Part shown: piece by piece, positions 56,553 through 64,000 of the stretch | Layout: every line of letters begins with the position of its first letter | Numbering within the stretch: the first letter of the stretch is position 1 | NCBI GenBank assembly: GCA_017644325.1 | Contig: JAEPLS010000001.1 | Location: 868,001 to 932,000, forward strand | Source: Prochlorococcus marinus CUG1438 | GTDB taxonomy: Bacteria > Cyanobacteriota > Cyanobacteriia > PCC-6307 > Cyanobiaceae | DNA: 64,000 nucleotides | Reading direction: 5' to 3' | Notes under the pieces: generated by a model | Databases searched by the model: none | Told to the model about the DNA's origin: nothing | What the model saw: the letters and a program-made list of their open reading frames with translations, nothing else | Translations under genes and position numbers: made by a program

Positions 56553-56907
56553 TTAAAATTTTTGTTATGGGGATTATGAACTATGAGTTGTTTGTTATAC
56601 GCTTACCTATTGTTCCAATATCAGCGCATACTTCCTGAATTCAACTTTTAGACTCTTCGCCATTAAGTTAATTTTTTTTATGATGTCTAAACAAGGAGCT
56701 TAAAAAAAAACAAAAAATTGCATTGAGAAGTAAAGAATTCATGGCAAATCAAAGTTAAATCAAAGTTTGAACTTGCTTTTTAGAATTAACTTCAAGTACT
56801 TGAAGAAGGTTATGAATCAAAAAAGATGCTACTTAAATACTTTATATTTTGACAAGTGTTACTTTAAGTGGTGATTTTTAAAAATACTTTTATAGATAAT
56901 AATTGGA
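56553..56907. other. 355 bp gap with direct repeats and a palindrome but no clear gene
   Basis: No convincing coding frame was found. It holds a tandem pair of an 11-base unit (AAATCAAAGTT at 56746-56756 and 56757-56767) and a perfect 16-base palindrome at 56790-56805. It may carry a promoter, an operator or a small RNA for the membrane protein gene that follows; none could be proved. Confidence 0.5.
56790..56805. repeat. Perfect 16-base palindrome
   Basis: CTTCAAGTACTTGAAG reads identically on both strands. It lies 102 bp upstream of the 56908 gene, in a gap with no recognised gene. This size and symmetry fit a dimeric regulator operator, though which one is unknown. Confidence 0.55.
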
Positions 56908-57468
56908 ATGAATGATCTTACATTTATAAGAAAATTGAATTTTAAATCAGTAATTTTTAAAATATTTTTTACATATTTTTGGGTTTATTTTTTGGCTCTA
57001 ATATTTAAATATTTCTATGATATTGAATCAATATTAAATAATATTCAATATAAATATTTGATAGTTTTGAATTTCATTTCTATATTTTTAGGCCTACCAC
57101 TGTCAATTATCTTTGACTTTATTCTGATAAAGCTTTTTGGGTTTTACTATGTTTTATTTTTTTCTCCTGCCCTAACAATTTTAAGTGTGATCCAAGTTCT
57201 TATTTTGAGAAGAATTAGATTCAAATTTTCTAGGAATATATTGTTTTTGAAAAAACCATTTAAAAATAGTCTGTATAAATTTTTTGCAAAGATTAAGTTT
57301 AGACCACCTTATATTTTAATCATCAGATCCTTCCCAATCTTACCTCATGTCTTAGGAAGTTATATTATTGCCTCTTCGAAAATCAAAAAAAGAATTATAG
57401 TGCCCTACACATTTTTAGGATCATTCTTTTACTATATTTTTCTTTTTCTAATAATTGGTTTTGTTTAG
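56908..57468 (+). CDS. Membrane protein, possibly VTT/TVP38-like
   Basis: This 186-residue protein has about four to five hydrophobic segments and basic loops. A GLPLSIIFDFILIKLFGFYY region and a later IRSFPILPHVLGSYI segment with a Pro-rich core recall the VTT (SNARE-associated/TVP38) family. The match is weak, so function is not assigned. It is convergent with the ferredoxin gene at 57475. Confidence 0.5.
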   Translation: MNDLTFIRKLNFKSVIFKIFFTYFWVYFLALIFKYFYDIESILNNIQYKYLIVLNFISIFLGLPLSIIFDFILIKLFGFYYVLFFSPALTILSVIQVLILRRIRFKFSRNILFLKKPFKNSLYKFFAKIKFRPPYILIIRSFPILPHVLGSYIIASSKIKKRIIVPYTFLGSFFYYIFLFLIIGFV

Positions 57469-57474
57469 TTAAAT

Positions 57475-57726
57475 TTATTTTTCCCAAAATGGGTCTGTAG
57501 TTAAAGAAACCTTTAACGTACATTTTTTGTTATTTTTAATGTTACTGATACAAGCTCTGATCGTTTCGCCATTCACATCTATTTCACAGGCTCCGCAACT
57601 TCCTGTAAGACAGCCAGTCGGGATTTCTAAACCTGCTTTTTCGGCAGAAGAGAACCAATCATCACCTTCCGAAACGAATGTTTCATTATTATTTGGCCAT
57701 ATAATTTTTATTTTTTGTTCTTTCAA
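57475..57726 (-). CDS. [2Fe-2S] ferredoxin
   Basis: This 83-residue protein binds a [2Fe-2S] cluster through Cys39, Cys44, Cys47 and Cys59. The last spacing is short (C-x4-C-x2-C-x11-C), as in succinate dehydrogenase or molybdenum-hydroxylase type domains, not the C-x29-C of photosynthetic PetF. It is therefore not the main photosynthetic ferredoxin. It overlaps the cobQ gene by 4 bp and is probably cotranscribed. Confidence 0.85.
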   Translation of the reverse strand: MKEQKIKIIWPNNNETFVSEGDDWFSSAEKAGLEIPTGCLTGSCGACEIDVNGETIRACISNIKNNKKCTLKVSLTTDPFWEK

Positions 57727-59252
57727 CTTAAAAATGACGTGAGATTTAGATGTTTATCGAATTCATTCGCGAGATTATTAATAATAGAATCTCTCTTGTT
57801 TTTATAAGATACTGATTTTCTATTTAATAAGGGTAAATTTTTACTCTCCCTTATTAAATTAATATATTGATCTCTCCAACTATCATTTTCAAATATTCCG
57901 TGAATATATGTTCCTGCAATAGTCCCACCCCCATTATTTTCTTTGTACCAACCTAGACCTGAGTCTTTGAAGATAGGTTTAATCCTTAGTAATTTTTGAG
58001 TTTTATCTATTTCAGTTTGGCCATTGTGAATTTCAAATCCATTAACTTTTGATTTGCATGGCCATAAAGATTCGGAGTTAATTTGACGCGTTAATTTTTT
58101 CTCAAAGAAAGTTGTTTTTAATGGCAGTAATCCAATCCCATTAGCTTTTTGTTTAGAAAAATTTTTGGAACCCTCCTTAAAATAGGGATCTTCAAGCGTT
58201 GTTCCTAACATTTGCAAACCTCCACAGATTCCAAAAATGTTTCCATTACTATTTGAATAGTCTCTTATATCTTGTGATAAACCTGAATTTTTAAGAAATA
58301 TTTGGTCTTTAATAGTTTGTTTACTTCCAGGAAGAATAACAAAGTCATATTTCCTTAGGTTTTGCGATTCTCTAATCCATTCAATTAAAATTGATTCTTC
58401 ATTCTCTAATGGATCAAAATCTGAAAAGTTACTTATAGATGGCAATTTTACAATTCCAACTTTGATCTCAGGATTCGTGAAACGTGATTTTTTTTCTAAT
58501 AAATCTAAAGAATCTTCTGGAGGAAATGTATCATTTAACCATGGAATAATTCCAATAACAGGAATTTTTGTTTTACTTTCTATCCATTTTTTTCCTTCTT
58601 CAAATAATGATAGGTCTCCTCTGAATTTATTTATAATAATTCCCTTAATAAGTTTTTTTTCTTCTGGTTTCATTAATTCAAGGGTTCCTATTATTTGTGC
58701 AAATATTCCTCCCCTTTCAATATCAGAAACCAAAATGCAATTTGCATTTAAATACTTAGCAACTCTTAAATTTGTAAGATCTCTATGAATTAAATTCATT
58801 TCTACTGGACTACCAGCTCCTTCGATAATTAAACGGCAATTTGGTTTTCTTTTATAAATAGAATTTAGACTTTTTTTAATTACTTCCCAACCTGGAATAA
58901 ACCAATCTTGGTAGTAATTTTTGGCGGTTGTTATTCCTCTACTTTTACCAAGATGAATAACCTCACTTATTGAATTACCTTGTGGCTTTAATAAAATTGG
59001 ATTCATCTCTGCAGAAGGGTTAATACCACACGCAAAAGCTTGCAGTGCTTGTGAATATGCCATCTCTCCACCTTCCCAGTCAACCCAAGCGTTGTTACTC
59101 ATATTTTGTCCTTTAAAAGGGATTGGTTCTTCACCCAAAGTTTTAAGAATTCTGCAAATAGCAGTAACAGTTAAAGATTTTCCTGCTCCACTGGAAGTGC
59201 CAAGAACCATTATTGGTTTCTTTATTTCATGTAATTTTGCTTCTAACTCCAT
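57723..59252 (-). CDS. cobQ: Cobyric acid synthase (CobQ)
   Basis: CobQ amidates adenosylcobyrinic acid a,c-diamide in (pseudo)cobalamin synthesis. The 509-residue protein has the N-terminal nucleotide loop GTSSGAGKS at 18-26 and a class I glutamine amidotransferase-type C-terminal domain with Cys343 in GICGGLQMLG and a GTYIHGIFEND His near 450. Length and domain order are normal. The ferredoxin gene overlaps its 3' end. Confidence 0.95.
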   Translation of the reverse strand: MELEAKLHEIKKPIMVLGTSSGAGKSLTVTAICRILKTLGEEPIPFKGQNMSNNAWVDWEGGEMAYSQALQAFACGINPSAEMNPILLKPQGNSISEVIHLGKSRGITTAKNYYQDWFIPGWEVIKKSLNSIYKRKPNCRLIIEGAGSPVEMNLIHRDLTNLRVAKYLNANCILVSDIERGGIFAQIIGTLELMKPEEKKLIKGIIINKFRGDLSLFEEGKKWIESKTKIPVIGIIPWLNDTFPPEDSLDLLEKKSRFTNPEIKVGIVKLPSISNFSDFDPLENEESILIEWIRESQNLRKYDFVILPGSKQTIKDQIFLKNSGLSQDIRDYSNSNGNIFGICGGLQMLGTTLEDPYFKEGSKNFSKQKANGIGLLPLKTTFFEKKLTRQINSESLWPCKSKVNGFEIHNGQTEIDKTQKLLRIKPIFKDSGLGWYKENNGGGTIAGTYIHGIFENDSWRDQYINLIRESKNLPLLNRKSVSYKNKRDSIINNLANEFDKHLNLTSFLS

Positions 59253-59318
59253 AAGTAATTTATATTATTTTTAAAATTTATTAATTAGTAAATTGAATTA
59301 TAATTTGGTAAAAAATTT

Positions 59319-59930
59319 GTGTTAATTCTAGCCTCTGCTTCCCAATCTAGAAAGAAATTACTTGAAAATTCTCAAATTGAATTTATTCAAATATCAAGTA
59401 ACTTTGATGAAACTACTATTCAAGAAAAGAATATATTTAACTTGGCTTTGGAACTATCTTTTCAAAAGGCTAATAGTTTATCTGAAAATATTCAAAAAGT
59501 ATCATTGCCCAAAGATTTTAATTATGGCCCTTTGGAAATACTTGGGTGCGATTCAATTTTTGAATTTAAAGGAGAAGCTTATGGAAAACCATCTAATAAA
59601 GAAGAGGCATTTATTAGATGGAAAAAAATGTCTGGAGAATTTGGATTTTTACATACTGGTCATACTTTAATAATTGGAAATTTTGATTCAATTTCCAAAA
59701 ATTTTAAAATTACTGAAATAATAAAAAATACAGTAAGTTCAAGAGTTTATTTTTCTAAGTTGGAAGATTGGGAAATCAAGAGTTATGTAGATACAAATGA
59801 ACCTTTACTTTGCGCGGGAGGATTTGCTTTGGAGGGTATAGGAGGCAAATATATAGAAAAAATAGATGGTTGTTTCAGTAATGTGATGGGGTTAAGCTTG
59901 CCATGGCTTAGAAAAAATTTATATAAATAA
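59319..59930 (+). CDS. maf: Maf-like nucleotide pyrophosphatase, GTG start
   Basis: Maf proteins hydrolyse non-canonical or damaged nucleoside triphosphates. The 203-residue protein has the hallmark [14 protein letters not shown] near 2-15 and later [16 protein letters not shown] and [20 protein letters not shown] segments. It starts at a GTG (59319). A strong bidirectional terminator separates it from the convergent psbC gene. Confidence 0.9.
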   Translation: MLILASASQSRKKLLENSQIEFIQISSNFDETTIQEKNIFNLALELSFQKANSLSENIQKVSLPKDFNYGPLEILGCDSIFEFKGEAYGKPSNKEEAFIRWKKMSGEFGFLHTGHTLIIGNFDSISKNFKITEIIKNTVSSRVYFSKLEDWEIKSYVDTNEPLLCAGGFALEGIGGKYIEKIDGCFSNVMGLSLPWLRKNLYK

Positions 59931-59943
59931 GAAATATTGAGAA

Positions 59944-59976
59944 AAAAAAACCCCTATCTATAGATAGGGGTTTTTT
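59944..59976. terminator. Bidirectional terminator between maf and psbC
   Basis: A fully symmetric hairpin (AACCCCTATCTA and TAGATAGGGGTT arms) is flanked by A-runs and T-runs, so it can stop transcription from both sides. It ends maf on the + strand and psbDC on the - strand. Confidence 0.92.
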
Positions 59977-59990
59977 ATACGAAATAGAAA

Positions 59991-61373
59991 TTAATCTAGA
60001 TCAGGCAGTTCTAGAGCTGGTTCACTCTTCCTGTCGATTCCTTTTTCGAAACCAGCAGCGGCTGCTCTAGCACGTCCAGCGTGCCAAAGGTGGCCGATAA
60101 ATGTAAACCATCCTAGGAAGAATTGAGCTGCAGCTAACCATTGTCTTAAGTTAACAAAGTTAACAGCATTTGGCTCTGTAATAATTCCACCAACAGAGTT
60201 GATAGAAGCGTTAGGAGCGTGAGTCATATATTCAGCAGCTCTTCTTACTTGCCAAGGCTGAATATCATTTTGGATTTTTTCAAGGCTTAAGCCGTTAGGT
60301 CCTCTTAAAGGCTCTAACCATGGCCCTCTGAAGTCCCAAAATCTCATTGTTTCACCACCAAATATAATTTCACCAGTTGGAGATCTCATGAGATACTTAC
60401 CTAAACCTGTTGGTCCCATTGTTGAACCTACGTTAGCACCAATTCTTTGGTCTCTCACTAGGAAAGTAAAGCTTTGTGCCTGTGAAGCTTCAGCATTAGT
60501 TGGACCGTAAAATTCTGAAGGGTAAGCAGTATTGTTAAACCAGATGAATGTTGAAGCAATAAAACTTGCTACACAAATTCCACCAAGTGCATAACTTAGA
60601 AGTCCTTCACCATTCCAGATGAATGCTCTTCTTGCCCATCCAAAAGGTTTGGTAAATATGTGGAATATTCCTCCAATGATTGCAGTTATACCCACATAGA
60701 CGTGTCCACCAACAATATCTTCAATAGAGTTAACACCGATAATTGAACCAGCGCCTCCCCATGGAGATCTAAATAGGTAGCCAAGAATGACTCTTGGATC
60801 CAAAGTTGGATTAACAAGTCTGACTTCTCCACCACCAGGTGCCCAAGTGTCATATGCACCGCCAATAAAACACCAGTTCACCGACCATGCTAATGCACCT
60901 ATACCTAGAACAATCAAATGATATCCAAGGATGTTTGTCATTTGATTTTTATCTCTCCAATCAGTGGAGAAAAATGGGAAATCTTCTTCTAATTTTTCTG
61001 GACCTGCTAATGAATGGTAAATACCACCAAAACCAAGAACAGCAGAAGCTATGAGGTGAACCACGCCTGCTTGGAAGAAAGGCATGATATCAGTAACTTC
61101 TCCACCAGGGCCTATTCCGTAACCAAACATTGCGACGTGTGGCATACAAATTAAACCTTGCTCCCACATTGGTTTATCAAAGGTAAAATGATTAACCTCA
61201 AAGAGCATCATTGCTCCCGCCCAAAAGACTATTAGTCCAGAGTGAGCAATGTGAGCTCCTAATAAACGTCCAGATAAATTGATTAGTCGAGCGTTGCCTA
61301 CATACCAGGCATAGCCAGTTTCCTCAATACTTTGGTTTGGAGCTCTTAATAAATTATTAAAGGGCGTTTCCAC
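59991..61373 (-). CDS. psbC: Photosystem II CP43 core antenna protein, GTG start
   Basis: PsbC binds chlorophyll in photosystem II and stabilises the oxygen-evolving site. The 460-residue protein has six membrane spans and a large lumenal loop (about 280-400) with conserved [18 protein letters not shown]. The start chosen is a GTG at 61371-61373, giving VETPFNNLL, with a GAGGAGG ribosome-binding site 9 bases upstream (61383-61389) inside psbD. A longer in-frame start at 61400 is less likely. It overlaps psbD by 17 bp, as in cyanobacteria and plastids. Confidence 0.97.
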   Translation of the reverse strand: METPFNNLLRAPNQSIEETGYAWYVGNARLINLSGRLLGAHIAHSGLIVFWAGAMMLFEVNHFTFDKPMWEQGLICMPHVAMFGYGIGPGGEVTDIMPFFQAGVVHLIASAVLGFGGIYHSLAGPEKLEEDFPFFSTDWRDKNQMTNILGYHLIVLGIGALAWSVNWCFIGGAYDTWAPGGGEVRLVNPTLDPRVILGYLFRSPWGGAGSIIGVNSIEDIVGGHVYVGITAIIGGIFHIFTKPFGWARRAFIWNGEGLLSYALGGICVASFIASTFIWFNNTAYPSEFYGPTNAEASQAQSFTFLVRDQRIGANVGSTMGPTGLGKYLMRSPTGEIIFGGETMRFWDFRGPWLEPLRGPNGLSLEKIQNDIQPWQVRRAAEYMTHAPNASINSVGGIITEPNAVNFVNLRQWLAAAQFFLGWFTFIGHLWHAGRARAAAAGFEKGIDRKSEPALELPDLD

Positions 61374-62433
61374 GTGGAAGAACCTCCTCAGGGAATACAA
61401 AGTTTTCGTGTGGTTGATCCACAGAAGACATCCATGCTCGCATACCTTCGTTCAAAAGTATATTTTTTGTATAGAAAGTTTCAAATTCTGGATCTTCTGC
61501 TGCACGGATTTCTTGGCTTACGAAATCATAAGCTCTCAAGTTTAGTGCTAAGCCGACAATACCAATTGAAGATGTCCACATACCCATAACAGGTACAAAT
61601 AGCATTAAGAAATGTAAGAAACGTTTGTTCGAGAAAGCAATTCCGAAGATTTGACTCCAGAATCTATTCGCTGTAATCATTGAATAAGTTTCTTCTTCTT
61701 GAGTTGGATCAAAAGCTCTAAATGTTGAACTTTGAACTTTACCATCTGTATAAATACTTGTATCTTCATACAAAGTGTTTTGTACTGTAGCTCCATGGAT
61801 AGCGCAAAGTAGAGCACCACCAAGAATTCCAGCAACACCCATCATATGGAATGGATTTAAAGTGATATTGTGAAAACCTTGAATGAACAGTATATAACGG
61901 AAGATTGCTGCAACACCAAATGAAGGTGCGAAGAACCAACTATGCTGTCCTAATGGGTAAATAAGGAAAATACTTGTGAATACTGCAATTACTGCTGAGA
62001 AAGCCAATGCGTTGTACGGTCTAATTCCAACAAGGCCAGCAATTTCAAACTGACGAAGCATAAAACCAATTAGGCCAAATACTCCATGTAATGCAACAAA
62101 GTTCCAAAGACCACCAAGTTGTAGCCATCTTACGAAACTACCTTGGGCTTCAGGACCCCACAAAAATAGAAGACTGTGTCCCATGGCATCACCAGGGGTA
62201 CTTACAGCTGCTGTTAAAAAGTTACAGCCTTCAAGATAGGAGCTTGCAACTCCGTGTGTGTACCAAGAGGTAACAAATGTTGTTCCGACAAACCAACCAC
62301 CTATAGCAAGATATGCGCAAGGAAGTAAAAGTAGTCCGGACCAACCAATAAATACAAAGCGGTCGCGCTTCAACCAATCATCGAGGACATCAAACCATCC
62401 TCTTTGTGGGGCGCTACCAACTGCGATCGTCAT
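61357..62433 (-). CDS. psbD: Photosystem II D2 reaction-centre protein
   Basis: PsbD forms the photosystem II reaction-centre heterodimer with D1, binding P680, pheophytin and QA. The 358-residue protein has five membrane spans, the chlorophyll and iron ligand His residues in the span D and E regions ([20 protein letters not shown]), and the [19 protein letters not shown] segment. Length is normal. It overlaps psbC by 17 bp and shares its operon. Confidence 0.98.
   Translation of the reverse strand: MTIAVGSAPQRGWFDVLDDWLKRDRFVFIGWSGLLLLPCAYLAIGGWFVGTTFVTSWYTHGVASSYLEGCNFLTAAVSTPGDAMGHSLLFLWGPEAQGSFVRWLQLGGLWNFVALHGVFGLIGFMLRQFEIAGLVGIRPYNALAFSAVIAVFTSIFLIYPLGQHSWFFAPSFGVAAIFRYILFIQGFHNITLNPFHMMGVAGILGGALLCAIHGATVQNTLYEDTSIYTDGKVQSSTFRAFDPTQEEETYSMITANRFWSQIFGIAFSNKRFLHFLMLFVPVMGMWTSSIGIVGLALNLRAYDFVSQEIRAAEDPEFETFYTKNILLNEGMRAWMSSVDQPHENFVFPEEVLPRGNAL
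61383..61389 (-). promoter_or_regulatory. Ribosome-binding site of psbC inside psbD
   Basis: On the - strand the bases read GAGGAGG, a strong Shine-Dalgarno match, with 9 bases to the GTG at 61373. Such clear sites are uncommon elsewhere in this window. It supports the GTG start of psbC over the upstream in-frame start at 61400. Confidence 0.88.
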
Positions 62434-62615
62434 GAGAAATCGTTTTTAGCTTCGGGATACGCAGTGACTGTAACAAAGATTGAGAGTAATGTGGGGAAAT
62501 ATTTGTATATCTGAAATGCCTTGTAAAGCTTTCCTGACTTTTTTATTAAAAAATAGGTAAGAATACTCCCTTAATTTGTTAAATTATCTGCATTAGGCTC
62601 AAAAAAAAGATAAAA
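62434..62615. promoter_or_regulatory. Divergent promoter region of psbDC and ycf4
   Basis: This 182 bp gap lies between psbD and the divergent ycf4 gene and should hold both promoters. I could not assign -10 or -35 elements with confidence, and no other structure stands out. Confidence 0.5.
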
Positions 62616-63173
62616 ATGAATTCAGACCTCACGTCTTTCGATAAAATCGAACAAAAAATTGGCGGATCAAGAAAAATTTCAAATTATATTATTGGTGGAA
62701 TGTTGACTATTGGGGGTGTAGGTTTCCTTTTGGCTTCTTTATCAAGCTACACAGGAAAGGATTTATTACCCATAGGAAATCCATCGACTTTATTATTTAT
62801 TCCGCAAGGAATAATAATGGGAGCTTATGGCGTTATAGCTAATCTCTTAAATTTTTATTTATGGTATTTGGTTTATATCAACTTTGGTTCAGGAAGTAAT
62901 TCTTTTGATAAATCATCAAAATCTGTAGAAATTAAAAGAAAAGGATTATTTAAGGATATTGAAGTCAAGTTAAACTTTGATGAAATTAAATCAGTTAAGT
63001 TGGATATAAGTGAGGGATTTAACCCACGAAGAAGGATTGCTTTAGTACTCAAAGGTAGGAAAAAACCTCTCCCGTTAAGCGGCGCAGGGGAACTTAAACC
63101 ACTACTTCAAGTTGAAGAAGAAGGGGCACGTTTGGCTAAGTTTTTGAATGTTAATTTGGAGGGCTTAAAATAA
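62616..63173 (+). CDS. ycf4: Photosystem I assembly protein Ycf4
   Basis: Ycf4 aids assembly of photosystem I. The 185-residue protein has two N-terminal membrane spans (about 25-45 and 60-90, with FIPQGIIMGAYGVI) and a soluble C-terminal part with IKRKGLFKDIEV and EGFNPRRRIALVLKGRKKPLPL, matching Ycf4. It is divergent from psbD. The cyclophilin-type lipoprotein gene follows it on the same strand. Confidence 0.95.
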   Translation: MNSDLTSFDKIEQKIGGSRKISNYIIGGMLTIGGVGFLLASLSSYTGKDLLPIGNPSTLLFIPQGIIMGAYGVIANLLNFYLWYLVYINFGSGSNSFDKSSKSVEIKRKGLFKDIEVKLNFDEIKSVKLDISEGFNPRRRIALVLKGRKKPLPLSGAGELKPLLQVEEEGARLAKFLNVNLEGLK

Positions 63174-63211
63174 AAAAATATTTTATAAAAGTAGCTTCTT
63201 TAGTTCAGCTT

Positions 63212-63823
63212 TTGTTTTTGATGACAGCTTGTAGTTTTAAAAAGGAGATAAATTCAAATTATTATTGTCAAAAACTAAGATTTAATTGTATTCAAGTTGA
63301 TAAGGTTATTTCTTTTAAAACCTCAAAGGGTAATTTTGAGGTTAAACTAGATGGTCAAAACAATCCAGTTACAGTATCAAACTTTTTAGAAAATATAAAT
63401 AATAATATTTACGTAAATCACAAATTTTATAAGATAATAAATTATCCCCAAATCAAGTTAATACATGGAGGTGTTAATCCGGACAATCAACTTTACAGTA
63501 AAGAGAATCAAACTTTGAATAAGGCAATCCCTACGATACCTCTAGAGATAAAATTCAAAGAAGAAAAAAAGCCTAGATATAATTATCAAATAACAAATCC
63601 TTATGAAATTAATTATTTAATTAATACTTTTGAGAGGGGGTCAATTGCCATGGTTAAGAGCGGAAAAAATAAATCTTCATCCACCGAATTTTTTTTCGTA
63701 ACGAATAAATTTCCAGAACTAGACGGAAGATATTCAATTTTTGGAAAAGTTATAAGAGGATTAGATGTACTTGAAAAAATTAATAAAGAAGACTACATAA
63801 AGGAAGTTCTGATATCTAATTAG
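63212..63823 (+). CDS. Cyclophilin-type peptidyl-prolyl isomerase, probable lipoprotein, start uncertain
   Basis: This 203-residue protein is a cyclophilin-family peptidyl-prolyl cis-trans isomerase, with a cyclophilin-like beginning [16 protein letters not shown] and later [20 protein letters not shown] and [19 protein letters not shown]. An MTAC lipobox near residue 7 suggests a lipoprotein. The TTG at 63212 leaves only six residues before that Cys. The frame extends upstream with a typical signal peptide ([16 protein letters not shown]) from an ATA at 63170, but no standard start lies there. It overlaps ilvH by 4 bp. Confidence 0.8.
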   Translation: MFLMTACSFKKEINSNYYCQKLRFNCIQVDKVISFKTSKGNFEVKLDGQNNPVTVSNFLENINNNIYVNHKFYKIINYPQIKLIHGGVNPDNQLYSKENQTLNKAIPTIPLEIKFKEEKKPRYNYQITNPYEINYLINTFERGSIAMVKSGKNKSSSTEFFFVTNKFPELDGRYSIFGKVIRGLDVLEKINKEDYIKEVLISN

Positions 63824-64000
63824 ATTTCTAGAGAATATTTGTTAATCTTTAACATTTCTGTATTAACTCCCGAAGAGCGTTTCAGAGCTACTTTGCCAGT
63901 TCTTGCTATTTCAAGAATGCCGTAAGGTTCTAGTAATTTCTCTAGAGCAACTAACTTCCCAGGATCCCCTACGACTTCTAGCGTTAAAGCTATATCTGAA
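63820..64000 (-). CDS. ilvH: Acetolactate synthase small subunit, C-terminal end, cut by the window edge
   Basis: The regulatory subunit of acetolactate synthase acts in branched-chain amino acid synthesis. Reading the minus strand from 64000 gives 59 residues in frame before a TAA at 63820-63822, with [20 protein letters not shown] and [14 protein letters not shown] segments that match the small subunit C-terminus. The start lies beyond the window. Its stop overlaps the convergent cyclophilin gene by 4 bp. Confidence 0.9.
   Translation of the reverse strand, partial: SDIALTLEVVGDPGKLVALEKLLEPYGILEIARTGKVALKRSSGVNTEMLKINKYSLEI

Noticed and set aside
61374-61400. Upstream start of psbC at 61400
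   Set aside because: The GTG at 61373 has a GAGGAGG site 9 bases upstream and gives the conserved METPFNN-like N-terminus; the longer start lacks this.

Overview
The window looks like chromosomal DNA of a high-light-adapted Prochlorococcus, the marine picocyanobacterium. It is very AT-rich, genes are tightly packed with short gaps, and it carries photosystem II genes (psbD/psbC), ycf4, a prochlorophyte-type Pcb antenna gene, a MIF-like tautomerase and several small cyanobacteria-specific families. The assignment rests on gene content and recalled protein families; no database search was run. Several genes need GTG or TTG starts.

Positions 1 to about 26,520 form a surface-polysaccharide island ending beside a tRNA-Arg gene. 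A leftward block (14287 down to 1) encodes a nonulosonic (sialic/pseudaminic-like) acid route (PseB-, PseF- and NeuB/PseI-like enzymes), a deacetylase and a formyltransferase side by side, a RmlD-like reductase, glycosyltransferases, a KpsS-like protein, a one-piece ABC exporter, and GDP-fucose synthesis (gmd, fcl, the latter cut by the window edge). A divergent rightward block (14530 to 25151) encodes glycosyltransferases, an acetyltransferase, a membrane FlaA1/WbpM-type dehydratase, GalE, a methyltransferase, a PglC-like initiating sugar-phosphate transferase, and UDP-glucuronate/UDP-xylose synthesis. An O-antigen-ligase-like membrane protein closes the island. Together these could build, flip and ligate a glycan containing fucose, xylose or glucuronate, and an acidic nine-carbon sugar.

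Positions 26,554 to about 46,700 are core housekeeping: tRNA-Arg, rsmI, cysQ, pnp, rpsN, an intramembrane protease, serS, a Ycf46-like AAA protein, the rpmH-rnpA-PH protein-yidC cluster, a DUF2808 protein, a chorismate mutase, sppA, transporters and two further glycosyltransferases.

Positions 46,700 to 57,500 have an iron- and light-related theme: flavodoxin, a Pcb antenna protein, a porin, a PiuC-like dioxygenase and a FutA/IdiA-like iron-binding protein. Among them lie glyQ, a MIF-like tautomerase, tRNA-Ser(CGA) and several small unknowns. Positions 57,475 to 64,000 hold a [2Fe-2S] ferredoxin with cobQ, maf, the overlapping psbD-psbC pair, ycf4, a cyclophilin-type lipoprotein and the 3' end of ilvH/ilvN.

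The most interesting part is the nonulosonic-acid block. It lacks the usual aminotransferase, N-acetyltransferase and nucleotide-sugar hydrolase, but carries an overlapping deacetylase/formyltransferase pair, which suggests an N-formylated acidic sugar.
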